DNA of 64,000 nt from Acinetobacter calcoaceticus DSM 30006 = CIP 81.8 (GTDB taxonomy: Bacteria > Pseudomonadota > Gammaproteobacteria > Pseudomonadales > Moraxellaceae): NCBI RefSeq assembly GCF_000368965.1, contig NZ_KB849780.1, positions 310,001 to 374,000 on the forward strand, read 5' to 3'. The translations under genes were made by a program, and so were the position numbers. Positions within the stretch are counted from its first letter, which is position 1, and each line of letters opens with the position of its first letter. Of this stretch, positions 18,875 through 28,543 are shown in pieces. Under the pieces are notes generated by a model. The model was not told the origin of the DNA. It saw only the letters and a program-made list of their open reading frames with translations, and did no database searches.

Positions 18875-20257
18875 TTAGTATTTGTAAGCGTCAGACTTGA
18901 ATGGTCCCTCAACAGCAACACCTAAATAGCCAGCTTGCTCTTGAGTTAATTGAGTAAGTACACCACCAAAACCTGCAACCATTGCCGCAGCAACTTCTTC
19001 GTCAAGTTTCTTAGGAAGAACTTCTACACGAATTTTTGCAGTTTTTTCGTTTGCAGGAAGGTCAGCAAATTTCTCTTGGAATAAGTGAATTTGACCTAAC
19101 ACTTGGTTAGCAAAAGAACCATCCATCACACGTGATGGGTGACCAGTTGCATTACCAAGGTTTACAAGGCGACCTTCAGAAAGAAGAATGAGGTAGTTAT
19201 TTTCATCTTCAGAACGATAAACTTGGTGAACTTGTGGCTTAACTTCAACCCACTTGTAACCACGTAAATAAGCAGTATCAATTTCTGTGTCGAAGTGACC
19301 GATGTTACATACAACTGCACCAGCTTTTAAGCTATCTAACATTGCAGCATCACATACGTGGTAGTTACCAGTAGTAGTTACAACAAGGTCAGTGTTGCCA
19401 AGTAAGTCTTGGTTAATATCTTCTTTTTTGCCTGTTTGTACGCCGTTTTTGTATGGAGATACAACTTCATAGCCGTCCATACATGCTTGCATTGCACAAA
19501 TTGGGTCAACTTCAGTTACACGAACAATCATGCCTTCTTGACGTAAAGATTGAGCAGAACCTTTACCAACATCACCATAACCGATCACAAGCGCACGACG
19601 GCCAGACAAAAGCATGTCAGTTGCGCGTTTGATTGCATCATTTAATGAGTGACGGCAACCATATTTGTTGTCGTTTTTAGACTTAGTAACAGAGTCATTT
19701 ACGTTGATAGCTGGTACTTTCAAAGAACCGTCTTTCCACATTTCGATAAGACGTTGAACACCTGTTGTAGTTTCTTCAGTAATACCGTGAATGCGTTCTA
19801 AAAGAGCAGGGTATTTGTCGTGAACAAGAGCAGTTAAGTCACCGCCATCGTCCAAGATCATGTTGGCATCCCAAGGTTGACCATTAACATTAATTTGTTG
19901 TTCTAAACACCATACATATTCTTCTTCAGTTTCACCTTTCCAAGCGAAAACTGGAATACCACGAGCAGCAATTGCAGCAGCAGCATGGTCTTGAGTCGAG
20001 AAAATGTTACATGAAGTCCAACGAACTTCAGCACCTAATTCAATAAGCGTTTCAATAAGAACCGCTGTTTGAATGGTCATGTGGATACAACCAAGAATTT
20101 TTGCGCCAGCAAGTGGTTTAGAGGCTGCATAACGTTTACGTAAACCAATTAGAGCTGGCATTTCTGCTTCAGCAAGTTTGATTTCTTTACGACCGTAGTC
20201 AGCAAGTGAGATGTCAGCAACTTTATAATCTGTAAATGAAGCATTAACCGCGTTCAT
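18875..20257 (-). CDS. ahcY: Adenosylhomocysteinase
   Basis: Splits S-adenosylhomocysteine to adenosine and homocysteine with tightly bound NAD+, removing the inhibitor left by methyltransferases. The 460 residues cover the two family motifs: [16 protein letters not shown] in the N-terminal half and the NAD-binding [12 protein letters not shown]. The C-terminus [10 protein letters not shown], with the conserved Lys and Tyr that reach the partner's active site, is intact. AGGAG precedes the start. The leader contains an SAH riboswitch and a clear promoter. metF follows in the same direction. Confidence 0.98.
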   Translation of the reverse strand: MNAVNASFTDYKVADISLADYGRKEIKLAEAEMPALIGLRKRYAASKPLAGAKILGCIHMTIQTAVLIETLIELGAEVRWTSCNIFSTQDHAAAAIAARGIPVFAWKGETEEEYVWCLEQQINVNGQPWDANMILDDGGDLTALVHDKYPALLERIHGITEETTTGVQRLIEMWKDGSLKVPAINVNDSVTKSKNDNKYGCRHSLNDAIKRATDMLLSGRRALVIGYGDVGKGSAQSLRQEGMIVRVTEVDPICAMQACMDGYEVVSPYKNGVQTGKKEDINQDLLGNTDLVVTTTGNYHVCDAAMLDSLKAGAVVCNIGHFDTEIDTAYLRGYKWVEVKPQVHQVYRSEDENNYLILLSEGRLVNLGNATGHPSRVMDGSFANQVLGQIHLFQEKFADLPANEKTAKIRVEVLPKKLDEEVAAAMVAGFGGVLTQLTQEQAGYLGVAVEGPFKSDAYKY

Positions 20258-20298
20258 CAGGATCTCCTAGGGAAAAAATAGTATGGATCGTTCTGTTC

Positions 20299-20396
20299 GC
20301 GGATGCCGTTGTTGGTTAAAAACGAGCGTTTAACCGATTGTCGAGCCTGGCAAATTGATCTTTAGTGCCGATCACTTGTCGCAGCATCCCTCGACT
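20299..20396 (-). promoter_or_regulatory. S-adenosylhomocysteine (SAH) riboswitch in ahcY leader
   Basis: The leader carries the conserved SAH-riboswitch blocks in order on the minus strand: CGAGGGATGCTGCGAC (20394-20379), then GCCAGGCTCGAC (about 20351-20340), then AACGGCATCC (about 20310-20301). P1 pairs GTCGAG (20395-20390) with CTCGAC (20345-20340). The pseudoknot helix pairs GGATGC (20389-20384) with GCATCC (20306-20301). Between the two 3' strands lies a separate hairpin, GGTTAAA with TTTAACC, an optional element in this class. Members of the class switch expression on when SAH accumulates, which fits ahcY exactly. Folding was by eye. Confidence 0.88.
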
Positions 20397-20404
20397 AGCG
20401 AAAC

Positions 20405-20433
20405 ATTGTACTTGGAAAAGCTTTTAGTGCCAA
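20405..20433 (-). promoter_or_regulatory. Promoter of ahcY
   Basis: TTGGCA (20433-20428), a 17-base spacer and TACAAT (20410-20405) place transcription start near 20397, immediately before the riboswitch. Confidence 0.7.
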
Positions 20434-20480
20434 TCCAGTTTTGTTTATTATCTGCTTAATTACGACTTTAGATTTAAATT

Positions 20481-21017
20481 ATGGCCTTAAACATTCCCGA
20501 ATCTTTGGCAAACCTCGAAGCGAATAGCGGTGTTTTTGCGGTTTGGATGGTACTTCGGCATCATGGGGTTCAAATTGATATTTCCGAGCTGATTCAAATT
20601 TGTCGATATGATGAAGACGGCACCTATACAATTGCCTTGGCTGTTGCTTTAAAAAAATTTGGGTTTGATGTGTCATTTTATTCGGATAAAGATCCAAATA
20701 TTAGCCCAAGCGAACATATGAGTTATAAAGAAGCAAATGTATTGAAAATACCAACGGGCCCAGCGTTAAGCTATCAGGATATTCAAGCTACAATTCAAAA
20801 TGGAAAAATGGTGATTGTCTATTACGATACTTTAGAGGGGATCGGAAATCAGTCACTCATTTATTCTATAGATCAAAATGAAATCTGCTTTTTTGATAGT
20901 TTTGAACCGATGTCAGCGGCAGTCTTTGAAAAACAACGTCAAGTGGAAGGAATTTGTCGTCAGGTTATCGTGATTGATGATCGTAATTTTCAAATGCGTT
21001 CAATCAAATTGAATTAG
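20481..21017 (+). CDS. C39-peptidase-like protein lacking the catalytic Cys and His
   Basis: The 178-residue cytoplasmic protein resembles the peptidase C39 fold: a motif of the form CGPxxLxMVLRxHG appears as NSGVFAVWMVLRHHGV, followed by LQLL-type helices, KKFGFDVSFYSD and NGKMVIVYYD. The nucleophile position holds Ser16, and the place of the catalytic histidine reads GNQSLIYSID with no His. DSFEP replaces the usual DP motif. If the fold assignment is right it is a pseudopeptidase, perhaps binding a peptide. There is no signal peptide or transporter nearby. It is divergent from ahcY. The assignment is by pattern only. Confidence 0.6.
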   Translation: MALNIPESLANLEANSGVFAVWMVLRHHGVQIDISELIQICRYDEDGTYTIALAVALKKFGFDVSFYSDKDPNISPSEHMSYKEANVLKIPTGPALSYQDIQATIQNGKMVIVYYDTLEGIGNQSLIYSIDQNEICFFDSFEPMSAAVFEKQRQVEGICRQVIVIDDRNFQMRSIKLN

Positions 21018-21020
21018 ATA

Positions 21021-21047
21021 AAAAAGAGCCAGTAGAGTGCTGGCTCA
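21021..21047 (-). terminator. Terminator of the carboxymuconolactone decarboxylase-like gene
   Basis: GAGCCAG pairs with CTGGCTC around a seven-base loop; the minus strand continues into six T. It also separates this gene from the convergent C39-like gene. Confidence 0.8.
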
Positions 21048-21055
21048 TATTAAAG

Positions 21056-21439
21056 TTATTTTTGTTGATATTCTTGAATCACTTCTAAAGCCGCTCGAAA
21101 GGCTTCTTGAGTAGCAGGGGCACCACAATATGGCAGGCTATGCAATAACGTTTCTTGAATTTCTTCAACTGTACAACCATTGTTGAGTGCGCCGCGAACA
21201 TGGCCTTTGAGTTCCGTTGGTGACTTAAGTGCAGTTAACATTGCCAAAGTAATTAATGAACGATATTTGCGCGGCAGCACACCTTCACGCTGCCAAGTAG
21301 ATCCCCATGCATGTTCATTAATCCAGTCTTGCAATGGCTGAGTAAATGGTACGGTATTCTCTTGGGCACGTTTTACAAAAGCTTCTCCCATCACTTCTGT
21401 GCGAACTTTTAATCCATTTTCGTAATCTTGCTTAGACAT
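21056..21439 (-). CDS. Carboxymuconolactone decarboxylase-family protein
   Basis: A 127-residue member of the AhpD/PcaC superfamily. SLITLAMLTAL, the GHVRGALNNGCTVEEI segment and LLHSLPYCGAPA are arranged as in PcaC-like decarboxylases, with the histidine of GHVRGAL and a cysteine in PYCG. True PcaC acts in protocatechuate breakdown, but no other pca gene lies here, so the substrate is open; AhpD-like redox roles normally need a CxxC, which is absent. The gene is alone and has its own terminator. Confidence 0.8.
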   Translation of the reverse strand: MSKQDYENGLKVRTEVMGEAFVKRAQENTVPFTQPLQDWINEHAWGSTWQREGVLPRKYRSLITLAMLTALKSPTELKGHVRGALNNGCTVEEIQETLLHSLPYCGAPATQEAFRAALEVIQEYQQK

Positions 21440-21545
21440 TAATTTCTCCTAAAAATAAAAGCGTCGATTGACGCTTTTATGGCTGTTTATTAATTAATGC
21501 GAATCAAAAATGATTGCAATAGTGAATTAGTGGAGGCATCAGTCA

Positions 21546-24008
21546 CTAAATTTGATGAGGGTTAGATAAAGGAAGATCTTTATTTAAATGTTCATCAAAA
21601 ACATCTGTAAGCATGCTGTCGAATCGAATTGCGTTGTATTGCAATAATTGTTGAGCTTCGCTTTCAGAAATAAAACCTTCTTTTGTAGCGTGTTCGATAT
21701 TTTCTTCGAAAGTAAGTCCTTTAAATTTCCCTTTAGATTCAGCCTTTTTAAACTTATCCCAAAGTGGTTCAATGGTTCGTAGAATTTGGAATGTATGCTC
21801 TAAACGACCAGTCACATCATCGGCTTTGGTTGAGTAAAATACATGATGTTTGAGTTGTTCTCTAAAAGGATGCTCTTGCATCATAAGTTCAGCAACTTGC
21901 TTTTTTAACTCATCATCGGGTTTTGAAATGACACGACCAAAAGGGAAACAGATCCATTTTACAAATGCTGCGGGAAGTTTAGCTGGGAAGTTTTCAAATA
22001 AGCCCCAAAATGCTTCCTGAATATTCAAGAAAGCTTTTTGCAGAGCTAATTTAGCGTGAAGTTGTTCAGCTTCAGTTTTTTGACCAGCTTCATAAAACTT
22101 TAAAATTGCAGTAGAAATAAAAAGGTGAGCATGAATATCTGCCAAGCGTCCTGATAACATTTCTTTGCGTTTTAAGTCTCCTGCAAGTAAGCCAAGCGCC
22201 ATATCTGCAACTAAAGCAAAGTTGGCACTAAAACGGTTAATCGTTTTATAGTAACTGGCAGTAAATTGATCTACTGACTGCGGAGCATCGCTTGAGCCAC
22301 CTGTCCAACCATAAGCAAATGATTTTGCTCCGCGGTTAAAGGTATAGGCTAAATGTTTGAATAACAGATCATCGAATTTTTTGACTGAAGTGCTTTTATC
22401 TTCAGACTGAAGTAGTTGCAACTCTTCAAAAAGGTAAGGGTGGCAACGCATTGAACCTTGACCAAAAATCATCAAAGAACGGGTTAAAATATTTGCGCCT
22501 TCGACTGTAATTGCAATTGGAATTGCTTGATAGGTGAGTGCAAGGAAGTTGCGTGGTCCAAGTTGAATTGCACGTCCTCCGGCAATATCCATTCCGTGAT
22601 TGACCACTTTGCGCATCGTTTCAGTTGCATAATATTTTGCCATCGCAGTCATCACGGCAGGTGTTCCACCTTGATTTAATCCGCAAGTGACTAAATAACG
22701 GAATGCCTCAAGCATGTAGGCATCACTTGCAATTTCACTCGTCGCTTCTTGTACACCTTCAAATTTGCCAACAGAGATATTAAATTGCTGGCGAATTTTC
22801 GCAAAAGCTCCTACGGTGAGATAGCTCATTTCACCAGCAGCGGTTGCTAGGGCTGGAAGTGAAATACCACGACCAACTCCTAAGCATTCCATGAGCATGC
22901 GCCAGCCTTTACCAGCATTTTCTTGTCCACCAATAATCCAGTCAATTGGAATGAAAACATCTTCTCCTTCTACGGTTCCATTCATAAATGGAGAACCTGG
23001 AAAATGACGTGCTCCTATTTTAATCCCCGCATGGCTTGCAGGAATGAGTGCACAGGTAATGCCGTATTCTGTTTTATTTTTATCGCCGAGTAGACCTTCT
23101 GGATCATAAAGTTTAAATGCGAGGCCAACAACGGTAGCAATTGGTGCAAGGGTAATCCAGCGTTTAGAGAAATTCATGCGTAGCCCAAGAACTTGAGCAC
23201 CTTCATATTCGCCGTAACAAACGACCCCAGAATCTGGAATGGCGCCAGCGTCTGAACCCGCTTCTGGACTGGTTAAACCAAAGCATGGAATTTCTTCACC
23301 TTTGGCAAGACCGGGTAAGTATTGTTGTTTTTGAGCATCGGTACCGTAGTGCATCAGCAGCTCACCTGGTCCCAATGAATTTGGAACCATACAACTCACC
23401 GCGGTGGTGAGTGAGCGTGAAGCAATTTTGCTCATAATGCGACTTTGTGCGAATGAGCTAAATTCTTTACCACCAAAAGACTTTGGAATAATGAGCCCTA
23501 AAAAACCTTTATCTTTAATAAATTGCCAAACTTCAGGAGGAAGATCTTTTAAGTGATGATGAATTTCCCATTCATTGAGCATGCTACAAAGTAATTCAAC
23601 TTCATTGTCTATAAAACTTTGCTCTTCTTCTGACAAAGTTGGGTAGGGATACTTTTCAAATTGAGACCAATCAGGTGCTCCCATGAATAACTCTTTTTCC
23701 CACCAACTGGTACCAGCCTCTAAAGCCTCTTGTTCTGTGGTACTAATGCTCGGCATTGAATTCGCTAAAGTCTTATAGGCTGGCTTGGTAATTAGGTTAA
23801 ATCGTAATGGCTCAACTAAAATAATGATGCTGAGCGCAATAATTGGAATACCTAAAAGCAGAGACCATGGTGTTAGCAAGAATGCCGAAAGTATGGCAAC
23901 AATAATGGCCACACCGCTACCAAGAACTTTATTTAAGTTAAAAAAGAAAATTGCCCATACTGTAATAAGCTGAATAATAATACTTAATATAAAGAGTAGG
24001 AAAATCAT
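21546..24008 (-). CDS. fadE: Acyl-CoA dehydrogenase, FadE type
   Basis: Oxidises acyl-CoA to enoyl-CoA in the first step of fatty-acid beta-oxidation, with FAD. The 820 residues match FadE (E. coli 814): two hydrophobic segments at about 1-65, then the acyl-CoA dehydrogenase core (FGLTSPEAGSDAGAIP; KRWITLAPIATVVGLA), and a long C-terminal extension found in FadE-type enzymes. The membrane segments suggest association with the inner membrane. AAGGAG precedes the start. It is monocistronic; the electron-transfer partners are not in the window. Confidence 0.95.
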   Translation of the reverse strand: MIFLLFILSIIIQLITVWAIFFFNLNKVLGSGVAIIVAILSAFLLTPWSLLLGIPIIALSIIILVEPLRFNLITKPAYKTLANSMPSISTTEQEALEAGTSWWEKELFMGAPDWSQFEKYPYPTLSEEEQSFIDNEVELLCSMLNEWEIHHHLKDLPPEVWQFIKDKGFLGLIIPKSFGGKEFSSFAQSRIMSKIASRSLTTAVSCMVPNSLGPGELLMHYGTDAQKQQYLPGLAKGEEIPCFGLTSPEAGSDAGAIPDSGVVCYGEYEGAQVLGLRMNFSKRWITLAPIATVVGLAFKLYDPEGLLGDKNKTEYGITCALIPASHAGIKIGARHFPGSPFMNGTVEGEDVFIPIDWIIGGQENAGKGWRMLMECLGVGRGISLPALATAAGEMSYLTVGAFAKIRQQFNISVGKFEGVQEATSEIASDAYMLEAFRYLVTCGLNQGGTPAVMTAMAKYYATETMRKVVNHGMDIAGGRAIQLGPRNFLALTYQAIPIAITVEGANILTRSLMIFGQGSMRCHPYLFEELQLLQSEDKSTSVKKFDDLLFKHLAYTFNRGAKSFAYGWTGGSSDAPQSVDQFTASYYKTINRFSANFALVADMALGLLAGDLKRKEMLSGRLADIHAHLFISTAILKFYEAGQKTEAEQLHAKLALQKAFLNIQEAFWGLFENFPAKLPAAFVKWICFPFGRVISKPDDELKKQVAELMMQEHPFREQLKHHVFYSTKADDVTGRLEHTFQILRTIEPLWDKFKKAESKGKFKGLTFEENIEHATKEGFISESEAQQLLQYNAIRFDSMLTDVFDEHLNKDLPLSNPHQI

Positions 24009-24245
24009 ACTTGCTCCTTTTTAGCTAAGCCCTCAAGTGGGTGAAGTTACAAAAGCGAGGAGATATTCAAGGCTTAACTAGCTATTTTGTTGCTGTTTAA
24101 ATTTGAGTTTTTATGTCGCAAATATTGATGTATATGCTAGAGCAGGGATATATCGTACTTTTAGGTATAAGATATTTTTGAGTGAAAGTGTAAGGGGTTA
24201 TTTTATTGATTTGTCAAGAAATGTTATTGATTTTCTTATACAAAT

Positions 24246-24274
24246 AAAAAGCCCTCTAATACAGAGGGCTTTTT
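24246..24274 (-). terminator. Terminator of lipA
   Basis: AAAAAGCCCTCT pairs with AGAGGGCTTTTT around AATAC. It lies 17 bases past the lipA stop and ends in five T on the minus strand. Confidence 0.9.
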
Positions 24275-24290
24275 ATAGATATTTAATTTA

Positions 24291-25304
24291 TTAAGCTTCG
24301 ATGACCTGAACAGCAATTTTCTTAGCAGGATCTACTTTACGACGAACTTCTGGTACTGGTTCACCATGGTATTGACGATCAGCAAAGTAACTTGAACGAA
24401 CCATTGGTGCAGACCAAATATTTCTAAAACCAAGTTTGCGGCCATGCTCTGCATAACGTTCAAACTCTTCTGGTGTTACAAAGCGGTCAATTGGTGCGTG
24501 TTGTTTAGAAGGCTGTAAATATTGACCAATAGTGACATAGTCCACATCATGAGCACGTAAGTCATCAAGTAGAGCAATGACTTCTTCTTCAGTTTCACCA
24601 ATACCCACCATCAAACCACATTTCGTTGGGATATCTGGGCAATATTCTTTAAACATTTTGAGTAAGGTTAAAGAATGTTGATAGTCTGAACCCGGACGCA
24701 TGGCTTTATATAAGCGAGGTACAGTCTCAATGTTGTGGTTAAATACGTCTGGCGGACATTCAGTCATAATGCGTAAAGCAATATCCATACGTCCACGGAA
24801 GTCAGGTACTAAAATCTCAAGCAATGTAGTTGGGCTAAGCGCACGAGCTTCTTTAATACAGTCCACAAAGTGTTGTGCACCGCCGTCAAGCAAGTCATCA
24901 CGGTCAACAGAAGTAATTACTGCGTACTTGAGTTTCAGATTGGAAATGGTTTCTGCCATGTGACGAGGTTCGTCAGCATCTAACGCATTTGGACGACCAT
25001 GTGCAACATCACAGAAAGGGCAACGGCGTGTACAAATATCACCCATGATCATGAATGTTGCCGTACCGCCCCCAAAACATTCTGGGAGGTTAGGACAAGC
25101 TGCTTCTTCACAAACGGTATGGAGTTTTTGAGCACGTAAAGTCGTTTTAATACGCTGAACTTCTTCTGGTGCCGTCATCTTGACACGAATCCAGTCAGGT
25201 TTACGCGGCACTTCAACCGTAGGTACAACTTTTACAGGAATTCTTGCGACTTTTTCTGCGCCACGAAGTTTTACACCCTGTTCAGGTTTACGGTGTTCTG
25301 ACAT
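24291..25304 (-). CDS. lipA: Lipoyl synthase
   Basis: Inserts two sulfurs into protein-bound octanoyl groups to form lipoyl cofactors for 2-oxoacid dehydrogenases and the glycine cleavage system. It is a radical-SAM enzyme. CTRRCPFCD is the SAM-cluster CxxxCxxC, and [12 protein letters not shown] holds the three Cys of the auxiliary cluster that is consumed as sulfur donor; the C-terminal RSSY contains the serine ligand. The start at 25304 gives 337 residues; a GTG five codons upstream is possible but less likely. Divergent from sthA. Confidence 0.97.
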   Translation of the reverse strand: MSEHRKPEQGVKLRGAEKVARIPVKVVPTVEVPRKPDWIRVKMTAPEEVQRIKTTLRAQKLHTVCEEAACPNLPECFGGGTATFMIMGDICTRRCPFCDVAHGRPNALDADEPRHMAETISNLKLKYAVITSVDRDDLLDGGAQHFVDCIKEARALSPTTLLEILVPDFRGRMDIALRIMTECPPDVFNHNIETVPRLYKAMRPGSDYQHSLTLLKMFKEYCPDIPTKCGLMVGIGETEEEVIALLDDLRAHDVDYVTIGQYLQPSKQHAPIDRFVTPEEFERYAEHGRKLGFRNIWSAPMVRSSYFADRQYHGEPVPEVRRKVDPAKKIAVQVIEA

Positions 25305-25344
25305 ATTTAACTTTTCCACTCGTTTATAGAGACATTGACATTGT

Positions 25345-25350
25345 ATTATA
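25345..25350 (-). promoter_or_regulatory. -10 element of the lipA promoter
   Basis: A perfect TATAAT on the minus strand lies 40 bases before the lipA start. No convincing -35 is visible. Confidence 0.4.
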
Positions 25351-25500
25351 GCGAAGTTCTTCAGTTAATAGCGGAAAATAACTATTCATATAATAAATGT
25401 GGTTATTCAGAAATATAGGGTTGAGAAATACATAAATTCACCGCATATTAGTCATAATCTATTATAAAATATGGTCATTCAAGAGAGGAAGGAGCTTTCA

Positions 25501-26913
25501 ATGCCACGTAAAAAAGAGGTCGTTAGTGGGAATTTCGTTAAATACGATGCGGTAGTTCTCGGTTCTGGACCTGCAGGTGAAGGCGCGGCAATGAAGCTTG
25601 CAAAAGCTGGTAAGCGTGTTGCAATTGTAGATGTGCGTGATCAACTTGGTGGTAACTGTGCACACGTAGGGACGATTCCAAGTAAAGCATTACGTCAAAC
25701 AGTTTCTAGTATTATTCGCTATCAGCGTGATCCAATGTTTCAAAAAGTAGGTGAATGGAAACAGTTCACCATGAAACAGGTTTTGCGTAATGCACATAAA
25801 GTGATTCAACAACAGGTTGATACACATACACGCTTTTATGACCGTAACAAGATCGGTGTATTCCATGGGCGTGCATATATTCAAGATAAAAATACAGTCT
25901 TAGTTTTTAGCCATGAAGGCATTAAAGAAACAATTATTTGTAAACAAGTTGTGATTGCGACAGGTAGTCGTCCTTATCATCCGCAAGGTCTCGACTTTGA
26001 CCATCCTCGCGTATTTGATTCAGATAAAATTCTTGATCTTGATTACTCAATTCAAAAAATCATCATTTACGGCGCAGGTGTTATTGGCTGTGAATATGCC
26101 TCAATCTTTATTGGTTTAGACCATAAAGTTGACTTGATTAACACACAGCAAAAACTACTAAGCTATTTAGATGATGAAATTGCTGATGCTTTGTCTTATC
26201 ACTTGCGTGAACAAGGTGTATTGATTCGTCACAATGAACAAATGGATCATCTTGAAACATTTGATGACCACGTTGTTCTACATTTACAAAGTGGTAAAAA
26301 GATTAAAGCCGATGCCATTCTTTGGTGTAATGGCCGTTCAGGAAATACAGAAGGTTTAGGTCTTGAGAACGTTGGGTTAGTACCAAATAGCCGTGGTCAA
26401 CTTTCAGTAAATGATCAATATCAGACTGAAGTTGAAAATATCTATGCTGCTGGTGATGTGATCGGTTGGCCTTCATTAGCTTCGGCTGCTTATGACCAAG
26501 GGCGCTGTGCTGGCGCAAACATGAGTGGTGAAGATGCTAAACCAGTACGTGATATTCCTACAGGTATCTATACAATTCCGGAAATCTCATCAATTGGTAA
26601 AAATGAACAGGAATTAACGGAAGAAAAAATTCCGTATGAAGTGGGTCAAGCTTCTTTCCGTCATTTAGCTCGTGCACAAATTACGGGTGATACAGTGGGT
26701 GAGTTAAAGATTCTTTTCCATCGTGACACAATGGAAATTTTGGGTATTCACTGTTTCGGTAATAACGCTGCTGAAATTATCCACATTGGGCAAGCAGTTA
26801 TGCACAGCCCAAATAATACCTTGAAATATTTTGTTGAAACGACATTTAACTATCCAACAATGGCTGAAGCATATCGCGTAGCTGCGCTTAATGGTATGAA
26901 TCGCTTGTTTTGA
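25501..26913 (+). CDS. sthA: Soluble pyridine nucleotide transhydrogenase
   Basis: Passes hydride between NADPH and NAD+ in the cytoplasm, with FAD. The product looks like a disulfide reductase: [10 protein letters not shown] near the N-terminus binds FAD, and [14 protein letters not shown] binds the nucleotide. In place of the redox CxxxxC it has [11 protein letters not shown], with Thr for the second Cys, which is diagnostic of SthA. The ATG at 25501 has AAGGAG at ideal spacing and gives 470 residues; the ATG at 25471 starts 3 bases after an AT-rich TATAAA and is less likely. Confidence 0.95.
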   Translation: MPRKKEVVSGNFVKYDAVVLGSGPAGEGAAMKLAKAGKRVAIVDVRDQLGGNCAHVGTIPSKALRQTVSSIIRYQRDPMFQKVGEWKQFTMKQVLRNAHKVIQQQVDTHTRFYDRNKIGVFHGRAYIQDKNTVLVFSHEGIKETIICKQVVIATGSRPYHPQGLDFDHPRVFDSDKILDLDYSIQKIIIYGAGVIGCEYASIFIGLDHKVDLINTQQKLLSYLDDEIADALSYHLREQGVLIRHNEQMDHLETFDDHVVLHLQSGKKIKADAILWCNGRSGNTEGLGLENVGLVPNSRGQLSVNDQYQTEVENIYAAGDVIGWPSLASAAYDQGRCAGANMSGEDAKPVRDIPTGIYTIPEISSIGKNEQELTEEKIPYEVGQASFRHLARAQITGDTVGELKILFHRDTMEILGIHCFGNNAAEIIHIGQAVMHSPNNTLKYFVETTFNYPTMAEAYRVAALNGMNRLF

Positions 26914-26932
26914 TTTTAAATAAGTTTTCAAT

Positions 26933-26963
26933 AAAAAAGCCCGCAAATCTGCGGGCTTTTTTT
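26933..26963 (+). terminator. Terminator of sthA
   Basis: GCCCGCA and TGCGGGC pair around AATC, with A and T runs extending the stem and seven T at the end. Confidence 0.92.
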
Positions 26964-27033
26964 ATTTGCATTAGATCATACGATTTTTATATTTTTATGA
27001 CAGTTCTGAGGGGTGATTTACGTACTTTATATT

Positions 27034-27168
27034 TTAGTGGGCACAAAACGCTTGGTTAAAATATTCAAATAAATCCGGTGTCTGTTTCCATAAAATTATA
27101 GAAAGTACCAAAAGCGCAGCTATGATAAAAGCCATAATTGTTTTCAATAGTAAGGCATTATGCGTCAT
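27034..27168 (-). CDS. Possible 44-residue membrane protein overlapping the MFS gene
   Basis: An ATG at 27168 lies inside the last codons of the MFS transporter and opens a 44-codon frame ending at 27034. The product starts MTHNALLLK, has one clear membrane helix (about residues 11-27, FIIAALLVLSIIL) and ends FNQAFCAH. The 11-base overlap would allow translational coupling to the transporter. I do not recognise it. A hydrophobic helix of ideal length and a charged flank (WKQ) support a real gene, but a chance frame cannot be excluded. Confidence 0.4.
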   Translation of the reverse strand: MTHNALLLKTIMAFIIAALLVLSIILWKQTPDLFEYFNQAFCAH

Positions 27169-28372
27169 GAATAACTGCCTCCTCATTAACAAAGAAGTGA
27201 ACAATCACTCCTAGTATACTTAAGGCTATAGAACATAGCCAAATCGCATTGTAATTACCTGTTAAGTCATGGTTAACGCCGCCAAGCCATCCACCAAAGA
27301 AAGAACCGACTTGGTGGGTGAAAAACACAATACCACTCAGCATCGATAGATATTTAACGCCAAACATATTTGCCACAATGCCATTGGTGAGCGGAACTGT
27401 AGAGAGCCATAAAAGACCCATAATGACGCCAAAAGCATATACCGTATAAGTGCTTAAAGGTAATAGTAAAAAGGCAATGATCGCGATGCCACGGCTGCCG
27501 TAAAGTGCCATTAATAATTTGGGCTTTGAGAAACGATCTCCTAACCAACCGGCACCGTAAGTTCCCACTACGTTAAATAGCCCCACCAATGCCAGAAATA
27601 CAGTGCCAGTAGCCGCGTCAAATCCATGGTCGATTAAATAGCCTGGCAAGTGAACGCCTAAGAAGACGACTTGGAATTCACAAACTAAAAAGCCTAAAGC
27701 TAACCACCAGAAGGGTTTATGTTTTCTGGCAATGTTAAGCACTTGTTTAAATGTGAGTTGAGGCTGAGCAATTGCTTTTGGTATTTGATTGCTTGACCCT
27801 TTTAACATAAACGCTAGCGGAATAATAAAAGCAATTAATAGCGCACTCACCATTAGGGCTGCTGACCATCCCACCGTTTTAAGTAAGAGCAGGGTAGATG
27901 GCAGCATAATAAATTGACCGAAAGATCCGGCAGCACTCGCAATACCCATTGCCATGCTTCTTTTTTCCGGAGGTGCAGCTCGACCCACTGCACTGAGTAA
28001 AACCGTAAATGAGGTTGCTGATAAAGCTAAACCAATGATAAGACCTAGACTCAAATTTAAAATTAAAATATTAGAACTAAAAGCCATTAAGAGTAGGCCG
28101 AGGGTATAAAGTAGCCCCCCAATAGCGACCACAATTCGACTGCCATATTTATCGGCAATTGCGCCGGTAAAAGGTTGAACAACTCCCCAGATCAGGTTTT
28201 GCATAGCAATAGCAAGGCTAAAAACATGTTGCCCCCAACCAAACTCATGACTCATCGGTACTAGATAGAGTCCGAAACCATGTCTGACTCCTAGAGAAAG
28301 AGCTAGAATAATTGCACTGCCAATCAACATATAGATGAGGGGCTGAGAAAATTGATTGCCAGTTTTAGTCAT
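27158..28372 (-). CDS. Major facilitator superfamily transporter
   Basis: A 404-residue inner-membrane protein with 12 predicted helices. GAIADKYGSRIV between helices 2 and 3 is the MFS loop motif. RHGFGLYLVPMSHEFGW near the N-terminus and the overall pattern resemble the oxalate/formate or monocarboxylate-type branch (MCT-like) rather than drug pumps. The substrate cannot be named. A 44-codon ORF overlaps its 3' end. The direction is the same as narK, but a terminator lies between them. Confidence 0.85.
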   Translation of the reverse strand: MTKTGNQFSQPLIYMLIGSAIILALSLGVRHGFGLYLVPMSHEFGWGQHVFSLAIAMQNLIWGVVQPFTGAIADKYGSRIVVAIGGLLYTLGLLLMAFSSNILILNLSLGLIIGLALSATSFTVLLSAVGRAAPPEKRSMAMGIASAAGSFGQFIMLPSTLLLLKTVGWSAALMVSALLIAFIIPLAFMLKGSSNQIPKAIAQPQLTFKQVLNIARKHKPFWWLALGFLVCEFQVVFLGVHLPGYLIDHGFDAATGTVFLALVGLFNVVGTYGAGWLGDRFSKPKLLMALYGSRGIAIIAFLLLPLSTYTVYAFGVIMGLLWLSTVPLTNGIVANMFGVKYLSMLSGIVFFTHQVGSFFGGWLGGVNHDLTGNYNAIWLCSIALSILGVIVHFFVNEEAVIHDA

Positions 28373-28492
28373 GATTAATGGAAAATTATAATAATGTGAT
28401 GATTTATTGTAGAAGATATATCGAGTAATATCGATATGTTTAGATAGAATATTTAAGGTGAGCTAAAGAGTTAGTAGGGTTGTATTGCTTTG

Positions 28493-28536
28493 TGAAAAAA
28501 GAGAAGAAGCAGAAATCATTTTGATCTCTGCTTCTT
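28493..28536 (-). terminator. Terminator of the narK-type gene
   Basis: AAGAAGCAGAAATC pairs with GATCTCTGCTTCTT (one G-U pair) around a five-base loop 8 bases past the stop; the minus strand then enters a T-rich tract. Confidence 0.75.
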
Positions 28537-28543
28537 ATAAAAA

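Noticed and set aside
24103..24294. A 63-codon open frame on the plus strand between fadE and lipA
   Set aside because: No ribosome binding site, odd composition, and its end overlaps the lipA terminator hairpin and the lipA 3' end.
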